A DNA stretch of 64,000 bases from Gymnorhina tibicen (Eukaryota; Chordata; Aves; Passeriformes; Artamidae). The stretch lies in assembly GCA_013399875.1 (NCBI GenBank), contig VXAZ01008267.1:1817141-1881140 (forward strand), given 5' to 3'. The notes under the pieces are model-generated. The model searched no databases and was not told where the DNA came from. It worked only from the letters and a program-made list of their open reading frames with translations. A program made the position numbers and the translations under genes. Each line of letters starts with the position of its first letter. Within the stretch, counting starts at the first letter, position 1. This document shows positions 49,409 through 61,671 of this stretch, piece by piece.

Positions 49409-52400
49409 GTAAGAAATTGTAAGTGGGAAAGATATTTAAAATGTGGTGGAAAATGGTCTCCAGAACATGTTAAATGTGCATAAAGATGGGTTGCTTTTCC
49501 AAAAGCCTTGGGGCAGTTTCTCAGCCATGTTAAGTTCTCTGGCCAAAAGCCATTGTAAAGTCATTCAGATAATGTGCAGAAGTTCCAGGCTTTGGTCTTG
49601 AAAGATACAGCAGTGATGCTGTAACCATATCTGCAGAAATGTCTGTGCCTGTGGAATTCATTTGAATTGAGCTCATAGTTTTGGCGTGTCCTGATCTGTA
49701 CGTCTAAGTCCTACAAATGTGGTAATGAGAGAAAAAATGAAGGCTGTGTTGAGGGCAAGGAATGGCATGCAGAGTGAGGCTTCTTTGCAAAGCCAATTTA
49801 ATTATATATTTATATGTATTACCTTTTTCTTCTCCTTTTTCTCACTGCACTTTTAATGGTTTTCATGGAAGGTGGATTTGTTTATCTCTCCAAAGCATAA
49901 ACAACACATTTGGGTATTTACCTCTAAAGAGCTTTACATGATCTGCTTTCCCTTCTTTTCCAGAACTCTCTCCCATTAGTGCTTGAACTAATTTTTTGCT
50001 TGACTCCTTGTATATATGTAAGATTCCCAGCTTTATGCCTTTCTAGACCTTGAGAGAGCTGTCCTTCAGAAACACGTTGCACTTTATTGCTCAGGATGCT
50101 GACATGTCCTATCAAAATGCTGATAAATTTTTAATGATGTGCGAGTGCTGTTACCCTGAAGATGACCAGTAAAATACCATTGATTTCTTTTACCTCTGAA
50201 GTCTGCCCATGATCCATCTTCTCTGGTGAGTGAGAGATCATGCACATTAGACAGCTCCGACCTTCAGGATAGAATTGTTCCTGCTTCCTGCCTGGTGCTG
50301 CCAGCAGACAGAGCACCTGCACAGTGCTGGCCGTGCTGACTGTGGATTAACTCCGAAGCAGAAACCACACTAGGACATCTCCAATTTCTCTGCGCTGGTT
50401 TTTCCGCTTAAATTTCCCTGGGTCAGGTAGATTCAGTGCATGCTGTTTTCCAGACTGGAAACCATTACATTTAAAATGACAGCTGACTCTGGGTAAAGAC
50501 ATGAAGTACGTGGGCCTGCCCTGCAGTGTCCTGCAAAGCCCACCAACTCCTTCAGGGAGCTGTGCCCTCCCTATCTCTTGCGTTTGTTTTCTTGGCTTCC
50601 GTATGCTAGCTTTTCTATGAATAACTTTTCCCTTCCAGAGGTGGCTTCCCTAATCTCAAAACTCAGCTTAAAATTACCAGTGGAAATTACTGCCTTTGCT
50701 AAACTAAGACACCTGATAAAAAGTATAGGTAATGCAGTTGGTAACAACCAAGTTCACTAAGCAAATGCTAAATCAAGAAAATTAGAGCAAAAATATCACC
50801 CCTGAAAGTCACAAAATAAATAGCCAGTGATACTCTCTTGCTCATATGAATTTTGCGTAAGCCTTTTTTTAGTGTGATTCCTTGCATGTATTTTAAGGGA
50901 CAATATTCTTTCAGCTGCTTGATGTAAAAAACTGTGCTTGACTTTTTATTTAAAACTGAAGGATGGTAGTTAATTTTTGTCATTTTAGTGTAGCTGGAAG
51001 CCAGCCTGTAACATACCAGATTCATTTCCCAACTCTGCTGATGATGGTGAGAACAACTCATTCATTCGGAAAAGAAATGCATAATAGATTGCAAATGACA
51101 CTTTTAAGTATTTAGGTGTTTACACAGAAGTTATACGTTCATCTGAATGTCCAAGGATTTTTTTTTTTGTAAACCCATGGAAAGCCTCCCTACAAGAAGC
51201 CCAGGGGCCACTTCTTGTATCTTCAAAAATTGCTACCCACCATGTAACTTTTCCCATTTCCCCAGCCAGGATTTCTGCAACTCTTCCCTGAGTTTTAGGA
51301 CAAAATCATGCCAAAATCCCATGGCACAGTTTTAGATTGACCTTAGAGCTGAGTCCCAGGTCTGATGGTTATTTGGACTATCATTCCTGTTTGAAAGTTT
51401 TATGCACTCCCTACCCCATCCTTCTTTTCCTGCTGTAGTATTCCATGAGCCAGTGTTTGCTGTGTGATTTTGCAGTCACAGAAAACATTGATACTCCATC
51501 TCCTGATACCAGAAGCTTGTATCTACTTTGAAATCTCTTTCTGCAAGCTAACTTCAACTGGGAACATCTGTGTTTTTTAAAGTGGTGCAATAAGAGGAGA
51601 CAGTCCTCTCTTGTGAAGAGCACTCCACTCCTTAAAGGCAATTCTGTAGCCAGCTCCCAGTCCCAAGTCATCACTATCCTACCAGCATTACTGTGGTTTT
51701 GCCAGGCTTGACTGTCAGGGTGGAAGCACAGCACTTCCAGTTTCCATTTACATGGCAAGGTACTCTTCTGTAAAGAGTTGTTGCCAGGATTCTGTGCCCC
51801 GTGCTGATTCTAAACTTGCTGCATTCCAAATGGAGATCAAAAGCTCTGCAGGTTTTAACCCTTTTCAGGATTTTTTTTTTTTTTTGAGGTGGTACAGTAA
51901 ATGTTCCTGGAAAACTTAAATCTCTTTTGGAAAAGTCTCTGTGCGTACAAACCCAAGAGACAGCATGGTAAAAAGGGTTTTGAAGTCAGAAGAGCGATGC
52001 AAGCCATTCAATTCTGATGGTGCTGGATCTCATTCTGGGGACCACCAGTGTTTCTCCCTTCACACCTTGCATTTTTGCTGACTTTGGAGTGTTGATGAAC
52101 CCACAAAAAATGTTGTGTAATGTGCAAATTCTGTAGTAGTCTGGGCAGCTGGCCAGCGCGTGCACTGGTTCAGCTGCTTATTGTGGGAATTCTCTCTTTC
52201 TAATTGTGCGTGAAAGGTAAATTAGTTCTTCCTGGAATTGCTCTCATTTGGTTTTATTGATTTTCAGATTGGCAGTATTCATCTTATCGTGCTTTCTGTA
52301 AATGGATTTGGTCATGTTCAAAGGTTTTACTATGTGCTAGAAGTCAGGCTGAGAAAAGCCTGATCTCTCATAAACCTCCAGCAGCCTTTCTGTATCCTGA

Positions 52401-55400
52401 AGTTATTTTGTGTTGGCTCAGGCCATCTGGTGTTGTAAAAGCAGTCTTTTCCTTGTCCTTTGGAACTGCTGAGATTTATCATTACCTTGTTTTTAAGATA
52501 CACCATAGAAAGCCAGCCTGAACCTGCTCCCACCAAGAGGTGGTACACAGGCACTGGTACTCTTAATTCTGAACTCTTTTAGTTTCTGGGGATCTGTAGC
52601 TTTGCTTGTCATACAGGGCTGTGAATGAGACACAAAGAATGTTTAAAATGTAAATCTAACAGTGTGTCAGAAAAAAACTCACAACCCAACTCTTGGAGCT
52701 TCATTATACATCCTTCCCCTTCAGAGGTTAGTGGGTTGGTTTTACTTCTCCCATCAATGTGTCTTAGAATTACTTCCTGACATTCTTCCTACCTCTGATA
52801 CTTGCCAGGAATGGTCAGCAAATGAACAGAGGACAGTTTTTATTTCACGCTTATAAAAACTGCAGCAAGTAAAATGGAAGCTTGTTTAAAACGTTAGTTT
52901 CCTGAAGTGTCTACACTATTCTCTTGCATTTGCTGTGATGATACCGTGGTGTGGCACTGCTACTGGCTTTGTTCTCCACTTCTTGCCTTTACTGAAATTA
53001 TCTTGGGTCGTCTGGCACCTGTGCGGCTGCAGCAGTCAGCTGCAAGAAATATTAAAGATTGACTATGACATATGGCTTAGGAACCACTATTATGGCCTTT
53101 AGGAACTACTGGGTTACATCCTTTTCGTTTCATGTGGCCATGTAGTTTAAACCAAACCTCTGGTCTGTAAAGCTATAAAACACCTATTTATTATACAGAT
53201 ATTAATTATGATAAAACATTTTTTATAAATCCCAACTTCTCTGCCAAATACAAAAGGACCACTTTTAAAACTCACATTTCCCTGATTTTGTAATGATGAA
53301 TGACCCTGATCGTTTTCTTCTTGTCAGACCTTAAGACTGCTCAGTTTTGGATTACATTTATTTTAGTCATTAGCATATCTTAGCTAATGACCAAGCCAGT
53401 GCTTCCCCCACTGTGCATTGCACATCTGTATTCTACCAGCCACTCCCAATGTATCTTCTGTTTGTTGTTGCCCAGATCTCAACAAGGCTACAAAGCCATT
53501 TTTCAAACATCAAAGCTATTATCTTTTACCCTGATGCTCTGAAATTTTCAGAATTGGGAGTGAATTTTCACTGCATGATTGCCTAGCTTTTTATTTCTTA
53601 CAATTAACTTCTTTGTTGCCAATATTTTCTAGTGCCACTGAAGCCTAATTGTTTTCCTCATATTGGAAAATTCTTTTTGCTTTATAAACTGAGTTTATAA
53701 TTTTTTTCTTAATCAAAAGTTTCTTCAAGTGTAATGCCCCTAACCACATGCTGCTCCAGCAATGGAGAGTGGAATAGTTTCCTCCCTGCATCTTATATCC
53801 AAAGCATCTGTGCTAATACTTGTTATTTTCCTAATTTTCTATATGTTTCTATGTTAATTTTACACCTGGATTATTTTCTAAAGCCTCCAGCCATACCAAT
53901 ATAACTTTTCACGTGATGCTTTCCAGTTTACTCTGGCTTTGATTAAAAAAAAAAGAAAACCTTATGTGGGGGTATTTAATTTGTTTAGTTTGCTGCAGAT
54001 TTTCCTGTTTGGATTAAGAAGTGGACTCACTTCCATAGTTCACCATTAATTGGGTGAACTCTCTTCTGAGCCTAGAAAAGAAATTATAAGAGAGAATATG
54101 ATAGAGATGCCTGAAATCATGAGTGGAATTGATAAAATGAATAGAGGATAATTATTCCATCTTTCACAGCACAAGAACATATGAGCAACAGTTGAAACTA
54201 GTAACACTTCCAAACAAAAACAAATATTTCTTTAAGCAAAGTTGTACTGTATAAAAGTTCCTCAGATGCCACAAATCATTGGAGCATTTACAAGTAACAT
54301 CTCGGTTCGGGCTCACTCTGTTCTTATGTATTCCCAAGGCATTTGATTTTTGGGAGATTCTGAGAGACTGTACAGGACCAAGTGGAATTCCAACAGTGTG
54401 CCTCTTTTTAGGACAAGTATTAATTAAGTAATTATTTTTCATTTGTATCTAACTAGAATACTTAATTTCATTTAAGTTTCATCATATTTAGGCATTGCAA
54501 AGAGATATGAAGAGTAGATATTTGAGTTGAAGGGAAAATATGACCAGCATTTCTTGTAAGACTTGTTTGAAAGGAATCAAGAAAAGCTAAAATAGTACAC
54601 TCTGTTTTAAGGATTTTTAACTGAACAAAGTAAACAGCTCCGCAGATCTAGTTTTGGATTCACTCCAGGCATGAAGCCCTAAGAATGATGTGGTTTCGGG
54701 GGCCTGAATCCAACACCCATGCAAGCAGGCATGTACACAGGAGAGGAGCCAAATGGGAGTGAGAGAGGAGATGTACAGCCCGGGCTCTTTGCCAGTTAAT
54801 ATGGAAAACTTGTTCAGTGGCATTTCCTATGCAAATGCAAAGAGTGCTTTGAAAGTCTGAGCTTTTTTTATTTGCTACAGGTGCCAGACAACACAGAACA
54901 ATTTTACTTAGAAGCTTTATTCCTTAAGTTATTAATGGCAAACTGGTGCCAATTAAATAGTATCACATTTTAGCAAATTATTTTGCATGAAATAGAAGTG
55001 AGTCTGTGTCATGGTCCAGTTACTAAGGAAGATTTAAAAAATTGGATGAGTGCAAACTTACAATTTCTTTTCTAAATTCCTAGTATTTATCTGCCTGTAT
55101 TAGAAGTTCAGCCCTGCCCCTTACTTCACTATGGCACTGATAGCCACACAGGTTGTGTGTGAGTAGAAAAACTATCAGGAATCTTACAGAAACCTCATGA
55201 ACCTTACAGAAAAAAAATGTGGATGAGGTAAACCTGGCCTGGATCTTGTCCTAAAGCTCCCCTGTGTGTGGTGTCTCGGGCCACTGCTTCCTGGTATAGG
55301 TATTGTGTGGTAGCTGTGCTGTTTTGGTGCTGAGGATGGTTTGCAAGTCCTGTGGAAATGTTTGTCCACTGGCTGCAAACTGAGGAACTGGGAATGCCCA

Positions 55401-58400
55401 CTGGAGTTGATAATGCTGGAAGCGGGAGGTGCAGGCATAAATAGTTCATCTCTTTCCTTCTGCTTCTAGTCAACAGATTTCAGAGCAAGAAGGTGGTTTC
55501 TGGCTGCTAAATTTCAAGACTTCTGGAACAAATCAAAAGAGACCAAGGTCCTTTGACAGAGCCCAATATGCATCTGTGGAGATTTTCAAAAGGGTATTTA
55601 GATACATGACTCTGCAATGGCAGAAGAACTAAATGCCATGCCTGCAACTTCTAATGACTGGCATTGTAAATAATCCTCCTTAGGCGACTATCATCTACAT
55701 ACTCTCAGCACAGGGAATTCTTAAGTACAGAGGATTTATAGTTATGTGTTCAGAAATATATGTCTAACTGAAACTTTTGAGAAATTTAAAGCAGGTGCTC
55801 CTTTTCAGGGATTGTGGCTTCTTCTCAAAAGTCTTGCATCTTAAATTGAGGTATCTCTTCATCTCTGGGCTAGACTATCTGAGTGTTCTCTCAAGTAAAT
55901 TTGTGGGGTTTTTATTTTCTTTCATGGATGATGCATTTTTAGAATTTTTATAATTGACCAGGCAGAAAATTTGTCAGAGTGAAATTTTTCTGAGAGAGTA
56001 ATTGCATTGTAGTTACATTATAAGCTCATTTTTAAAAAGACCAAGGAGTAGTTTTAGCACTACTCTTTAAAAGTAGTAAGAATAAATTTGCTCAGTAGTC
56101 ACAATGAGCTGTTTAAGATTTTGACATTTGGTCATTTGGTATTTAATGTCAGCTTTAGAGATTAGAATGCACTGAAAGAAACTGGCCAGTGGAGAACTAC
56201 TAGTGGAGCTTTTTGGTTTTCAAGCTAAATTTGTTCAAAAAAAGTCCAATAAATAAATCATACAGAAAAGAACCTTCTGTCCTGGAAGGGTGAGGGTTAC
56301 TAGAGTTTATTCTTCAATCTTCAAACTAATTTATGCAAGTCCGAGCAAACAAAATTTTACAGCTTTGAAACAATTAAAAAAACCTCAAAGCCCAAAAAAA
56401 ACCAGTCACAACTGTGCACAGTCCATAAATATTGAGGATAGTATACTTCTTGGAAATATCAGGAAAATAACATTTAAAACTTTTAAATACAGAAAACCAC
56501 ATATTTACAGCGGAGCCCTCAAGCACCCTTGATGGTAATTAAAAAGGCCATTCTTTTTCAAGCACAGACCTTCTCCACAGCAGCTCCATCACCCAACTCC
56601 CACCTCACATTGCACACACACGTCAAGAACTTGTCAGAAGATCAAAAGGGTAAAACACCATCCCTTCCTCGAAAACACACTGCAAGCAGTATGTCAGTGT
56701 GTGCATGTTCCCACCATGGAACAGATGCACAGATCCTTAGTTTCCTAGGTGGTTGCTCAGTAACGCTGATAGTTCCAGTTTTCTGCCCTGGAGAATTATT
56801 TGTCCAGGAATATGACTTTAGGAAGAAGAAAGGAGCAATCTCAACTTAGGAAACACATTATCAAGTTAAGAATTTTTTTCTGAAATAATTTTATTCTGCC
56901 ATCAGAAGGCCTGCAGGCATAGAGCAGAATTAAAGGCCTCGCACTGTCTCATACAGACCATTTTGCCCACTCCAGCTCCAATGTACACAATGGAAACCTG
57001 TGAGATTTCAAGTCAGAGAGCTGCACTGCTAACAAAAAAGCCTACAAGGACTTGGAGAAACCCTTGCCTTTAGATTATGCCAGCAATCCAGGTGGGAATA
57101 AAAGTCTGCCATTCAGAACTACCCACTATGCCAAAATGCTTTACGATACGAATTTCACTACTTTCTGCCAAAATTCAAATGGGCATAAATAACTGACTCA
57201 ATGAGGAGACTGAGAAAAGCTATTCTAGTTTAATAACCTGATTATGAGGAGTTTCTGCGTGTAATTTTTGTTTTAATGGCTCAATACTGTTCAATCTGTT
57301 AATGTTTTTGGGATAATATGGATAAACTTGATATAAGAGTCTAGGCCCCTGGGAACGATGGCAAGAAAGACTAATCTTTCTTGTCCGAATTCTTTTAGAG
57401 GATATCTTTCCTTAACAACTCCTCACATGTGCCATGTTACTGATTCTATGCTATAGGGAAAAAAAAAATCTTTGTTTTACCTGCTATCTACTCCAATCTT
57501 CTACAGTTCTCAGCAGCAAACTCATGTCAGGGGACTGTGTAAGTACCTGACATTTTCACTGAATAGAAGCTGCACAGTTGAATTACTTGTTCGTAGTATC
57601 ACAAGATAAAGATGGGAGATCTCCTTTGGAGAACTTTCTGTCCTTGAAAAACAGCAAAGCAGGAAAATAACTCCACAGTCCCTTCCTTCCTAATCGAGAA
57701 TGATTCCCTGAAATATTTCAGGAAAAGAATATATTCATAAATGCTCCTTGCTCCATTAGCTCCTTCTAGAGAATTTCTTCCCTTTTTTGCAAAAAGTTCA
57801 CGTTCAAAGTCTGTATGGTACGTGTGTGTCTCTGCAGTAGCCAGAGCTGTAGTTTCTCTGACTTACCCTGCTAGAGGACACACAGTATATGCTTCTTATT
57901 TTAATCATCTTACGCTTGATAGTATTGAAGAGTACTTCCTTGTAACCCTTGAGAGAAGATTGCTTCAACATGCAAAATAAATGGTGGGAAAGCTTTTTTA
58001 TCCATTCATCTGCTGCATGTCCCCTGCCTAAACTTCTTTGTGCAACAGCAGTGAGTGGCAGTGCTCGTGGGCATGAGCAGGCATGAGTTTGTGTATTCTT
58101 CCTAAGAGATCAAGCATCTTAAAGAGCTGGGTTTCCCCTTCTTTGAGAATTTGCCTCTCTAAGGCAGGGTTGTGCCAAACCTCAACATTTAAAACTTATG
58201 ATTAAACATTACAATAAGGATACCTTTTAGAAATACAGATGCATGAGATGCAGGGTTTGGTGGCTAGAAAAGGAAAAAGATTGCCTTTTGGGGTAGTTTT
58301 AGTTTCTCAGTGTACACTTGGCTCATAAGCTTATTTCTTCACAACAATAAGGCTTCATAATTAGCTTTTCTAAATAAAGTCTTAATCTAGAACATAGATT

Positions 58401-58733
58401 AAAAAAAGAGATTGTTTCAAAACTCACAGTAAATTTGCAAAAGTTGGCAGCACTGTCAAGAACTTGAATTGATCATACAAAATCAGAAATCATGCAGCAA
58501 ATTCCTCACTTTAGTCACCTTTCGGGGAGAAAGAAGAGAGGGTGCCCACCACGTTGCAACAATGTGAGCATCAGGGTGGTATATATTTTTTTTTGTCCAG
58601 AGTCAGAAGTTGCCCAGAATATTTCTGTGCACCTTTCAGCCAGACAAGGGGCACTCTGGACTTGGTTTGTTTTGCTCGTAATATAAATACCTGTTGTGTT
58701 TGTTTGTTTGTTTTATTTTTACTTGTTTTTCAG
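49409..58733 (+). other. CRACD intron 3 (about 9.3 kb)
   Basis: Begins GTAAGA and ends GTTTTTCAG. AT-rich with no recognisable repeat or second gene. The stretch 56.2-58.0 kb is noticeably A-rich on this strand. Nothing else is supported. Confidence 0.9.
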
Positions 58734-58898
58734 CAACAGTTGGCCAAAAATATAAAATTTGGGCAGCCTCCACAAATGACAATTTCTGCAAGGACAATGG
58801 GGGAAGCAAACACCAGCACAGAAGATGATGCACTGCTCAGCAGCCCCATGGAGATCGAGACCCAGCAGGACACAGTGATCTCAGACTGCGGTAATAAA
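58734..58898 (+). CDS. CRACD: CRACD exon 4: acidic Ser/Thr-rich segment
   Basis: 165 nt, 55 codons, residues 125-179, starting and ending on codon boundaries. The acceptor follows a long pyrimidine tract with GTTT repeats and ends TTGTTTTTCAG at 58733; the donor is AAA|GTAAGC at 58899. It begins QQLAKNIKFGQ, conserved with human CRACD (QQLGKNIKFGQ from memory), and continues into an acidic, Ser/Thr-rich stretch with STEDDALLSSPMEIETQQDT, matching the pattern of a conserved SPMEI motif in CRACD. An earlier GT at 58891 would drop the last codons, but the reading GNK|ST fits the relative better. No folded domain is visible, so it is probably disordered. Being a multiple of three with phase 0 at both ends, it can be skipped without a frameshift. 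Confidence 0.95.
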
Positions 58899-60153
58899 GT
58901 AAGCACTTTAAATTGACATGTCCATGGCACTAGAGCAGTGCTAAAGCAGTAAAGTTCACTGAGGTGTAGCAGATGTTTCCAGTGAGGCGTAGCAGAGCTC
59001 AGTGAGCTGTTTTATGTGGGAGGGATCTCTCAGCTTGTACTTCTTGGCCTGGTGGGAAGCATGCTCTTGGCATCCTGAGCCTGGTCACACAGAATTACCA
59101 GTTTGAGCGTTTGCTCTGAACTTCCAGCAATGCAGACATCAATTCCAGTGTTGCTAGAAGATAGGAAATTTTTCTGATACAGAAAATATTTTAAAATATG
59201 GACTTCCCAGCAAGGAAAGTTGTTCACAGCACCAAATACCAAAAAGGAAAATAATTTCAAAATGAGAGTGTGCAGCTTCCCTGGTTCCTGCTCTTGTCTC
59301 ATCTGCTGGCCTTGTAACTCCTTGGCACATCTATCTGCATAGGTCTTTGGGGACGGGGTGGCTTCTGTCAAAAATTGGTGGCCAGGACCACATCGAGCTG
59401 CTCTACTTTGAACAGGTTTCCGGTGATGCTTTGTGACTTCTGATTTTCCCGACTGAGTAACTCAGATCAATGGCAAGAGTTCTGGGTTTAATTTAACCTG
59501 TAGTTGTGAAGCTGAGTTTTTAGCCTTGGTAGTAACAATCATGTAGTGTAATGGAATCCCAACAGACATTAGATTATGAAGTAATACTGTGATAGAATGA
59601 TTAAAACCAGTGCTCCTGAGTGTGATGAATGCTGCTTCAACCCCTGTGCCTTGAAACTTTCTCATTGTGATGGCTTGGAGAGGGACTGTAGCTAAAGAGT
59701 CCTAGTTCTCCAGGCTTCCATGGCTGTGGGGGAACTGTTAGCTCTGCAAAAAGAGTCATCTAGAACACGGAATTGAAACTCCTTGCAGTGGAGGTAATGC
59801 CTGAACAGTTTAGTATAATTTTTCCTTGTGTGTAAGTCAGGAGAAAATAAAATCATTAAGACCTGATCAAAATTCTACAAAGCTGTGCTCTTTCTTTTGT
59901 TTTGGAACCTGATTATCTTGTTAAGAAAGCCTGAGAATTTTTCCTTTTGTAGTGCTGAATAGACAGCAGTGATTCAAGGAGCAGTGAAGAGAAACTAAGA
60001 GCATGTAGAAACAGGAATGGCTTATCCATCAGTCCGGAAGTGATTGGAAAGAGGGAAAAATCCTACCCTAACATACATGACTTCACAAGTCCTTTGAATC
60101 ATATTTATTAGATGCTTTACATTTTAACACTTGTCTGTGGTAATCTTTTCCAG
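58899..60153 (+). other. CRACD intron 4 (about 1.3 kb)
   Basis: Begins GTAAGC and ends TTTTCCAG. Unique sequence; minus-strand open frames here show no similarity to known proteins. Confidence 0.92.
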
Positions 60154-60222
60154 TCCACTGACACTCCAGATTTCTTGACAAAAATGAATTTTCTTGGAAC
60201 AGGACATGAAATGGAAGAAAAG
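60154..60222 (+). CDS. CRACD: CRACD exon 5: short linker exon
   Basis: 69 nt, 23 codons, residues 180-202, phase 0 at both ends. The acceptor is AATCTTTTCCAG ending at 60153; the donor is AAG|GTAAAA at 60223, lacking the usual G at intron position 5. It encodes STDTPDFLTKMNFLGTGHEMEEK. The first residues (STDTP) and the last (EMEEK) match human CRACD as I remember it (SSDTP...SEMEEK), while the middle has diverged. It joins directly to VAPVK in the next exon. The small size, symmetric phase and moderate donor make it a natural candidate for alternative inclusion; nothing in the sequence shows whether that happens. Confidence 0.92.
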
Positions 60223-61488
60223 GTAAAAAAACTTTTACACTTGGTTTGTACTGAGTTACATTCTAATTTTAGATATTAGAAGCCTGACAGTTTTTGTTTT
60301 CACACATTGTTTGATTGATCATCCAATATTTTGTGAATGCTGTGCAGTTTTGCAGCTAGTAAATAAGCAATAACTAAGATTGAGAAATCTTAAGAGCTGA
60401 TTGCAGGAAACAGCAGGACTCAGTCTCTGCCAGTCTTGCAGCATTCCTCTATTTGATGTATTAATCACAGAGTCATAATTTTCATAAGTACTTCTACTAC
60501 TTTGTTATGCCTGCATGTAATTCAATAAGCATATGCAAAATGTTCCTTCAGCTTTTAAGTAATTGGTTCCCTGATTAGCATATGTTTAACCTCAGAAGAT
60601 TACAGAGCTGTCTTGAAAACAATGTATGTGATTTTCTTTCCTTACAGAAGATGTTTTCTCCTTTTTTTTTTTTCTGTCTTCTTTTCCCATTTGTTTTATG
60701 CCAAATGCAAGTTTCGGGATGATAGCTTGAGGACTTACGGGAGAGACAGATGACAGGCTCATTCCTACATGCCTAGACATACAGTTCCACTATTTATTCA
60801 CAAAAGGAGTCTCACTGAATCACTTTGCTTATACTTGCACTTTCTGAACCCAAGTATTTGAAGGGTACGAGAAATAAAGCACCCATCAAAGCCAGTGTTG
60901 TCTTACTTCAGTGTTTTGCTGTTTGGCGCTGTCTTGGACAACTCCACGTGACTCTGGAGGGAAGGTTTTCCACAGGCACTGTGCCAGTCTGAGATCCAGT
61001 GCTGCAGTCATCTCCCATGCAGATAGTACAGCTCTGGAGCTGTTCTATTATGACGCTTAGATAAGTCAATCTGATTTGCTTCTGCCTGAAGTGTATAATG
61101 TAAATTATTTAAAGATGTAGATATTTTTTCACATTAAGCAAACTTTAAAATGTCCTAGTTGCTTAAAACCCTGCCTGTGCCTTTCCCATTCCCAACAATC
61201 AGAGTGGAGTTAAACTGTGAAAAAACTTCACTAGAATGGTCTAAGTAATTTTTACATGAAAACTATGAAAATGTGTAGTATGGAAAATGGGAAAATATTA
61301 GAGCTGTAACTGTCATGTCCAAAATTTGTGATTTGTATAATGGAAAGCCAGGTTTTCAAATCTTTTCTGCTAATAATGCCTTTGAATTCAAAACTGCGAA
61401 GACGTGTGTAATTTATTTATTTATTTATTTATTTATTCAATGGAACAAATAGTTTAATAATGGTTACTTGTGTTTGTGATACAAACAG
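60223..61488 (+). other. CRACD intron 5 (about 1.3 kb)
   Basis: Begins GTAAAA and ends AAACAG. It contains the ATTT microsatellite near its 3' end and a T run near 60660-60675. Confidence 0.92.
61411..61437 (+). repeat. (ATTT)n microsatellite before CRACD exon 6
   Basis: About 6.75 perfect ATTT units ending 51 bases upstream of exon 6. On the opposite strand it reads AAAT. It falls just upstream of where a branch point would normally lie. Confidence 0.95.
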
Positions 61489-61671
61489 GTCGCTCCAGTC
61501 AAATCAGCTCGGCCAAAAAGACAATTTTCCTGTTCTGGCACAATTGAAACAATCAATTTGGATTCAGTTCCCCAGGCTGTTGCTCGTCTAGACAACAGTG
61601 CAGCTAAGCACAAACTGTCAGTGAAGCCAAAAAAGCAGAGGATGTCAAGACAGCACAAGAGATTAACAAAG
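61489..61671 (+). CDS. CRACD: CRACD exon 6: RPKR segment and LDNSAAKHKL basic motif
   Basis: 183 nt, 61 codons, residues 203-263, phase 0 at both ends. The acceptor is ATACAAACAG ending at 61488, with only a modest pyrimidine tract; the donor is AAG|GTATTA at 61672, a weak one. It encodes VAPVKSARPKRQFS, a GTIETINLDSVP stretch, and the well-conserved ARLDNSAAKHKLSVKPKKQR followed by further basic residues to LTK. This is the best-conserved part of the protein in the window. The RPKR at residues 210-213 partly resembles the core of the capping-protein interaction (CPI) motif but lacks its other fixed positions. The C-terminal basic run (248-263) could act in nuclear localisation or actin binding; this is inference. 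If the intron is retained the frame runs on for 59 codons to a stop ending at 61851. Confidence 0.95.
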
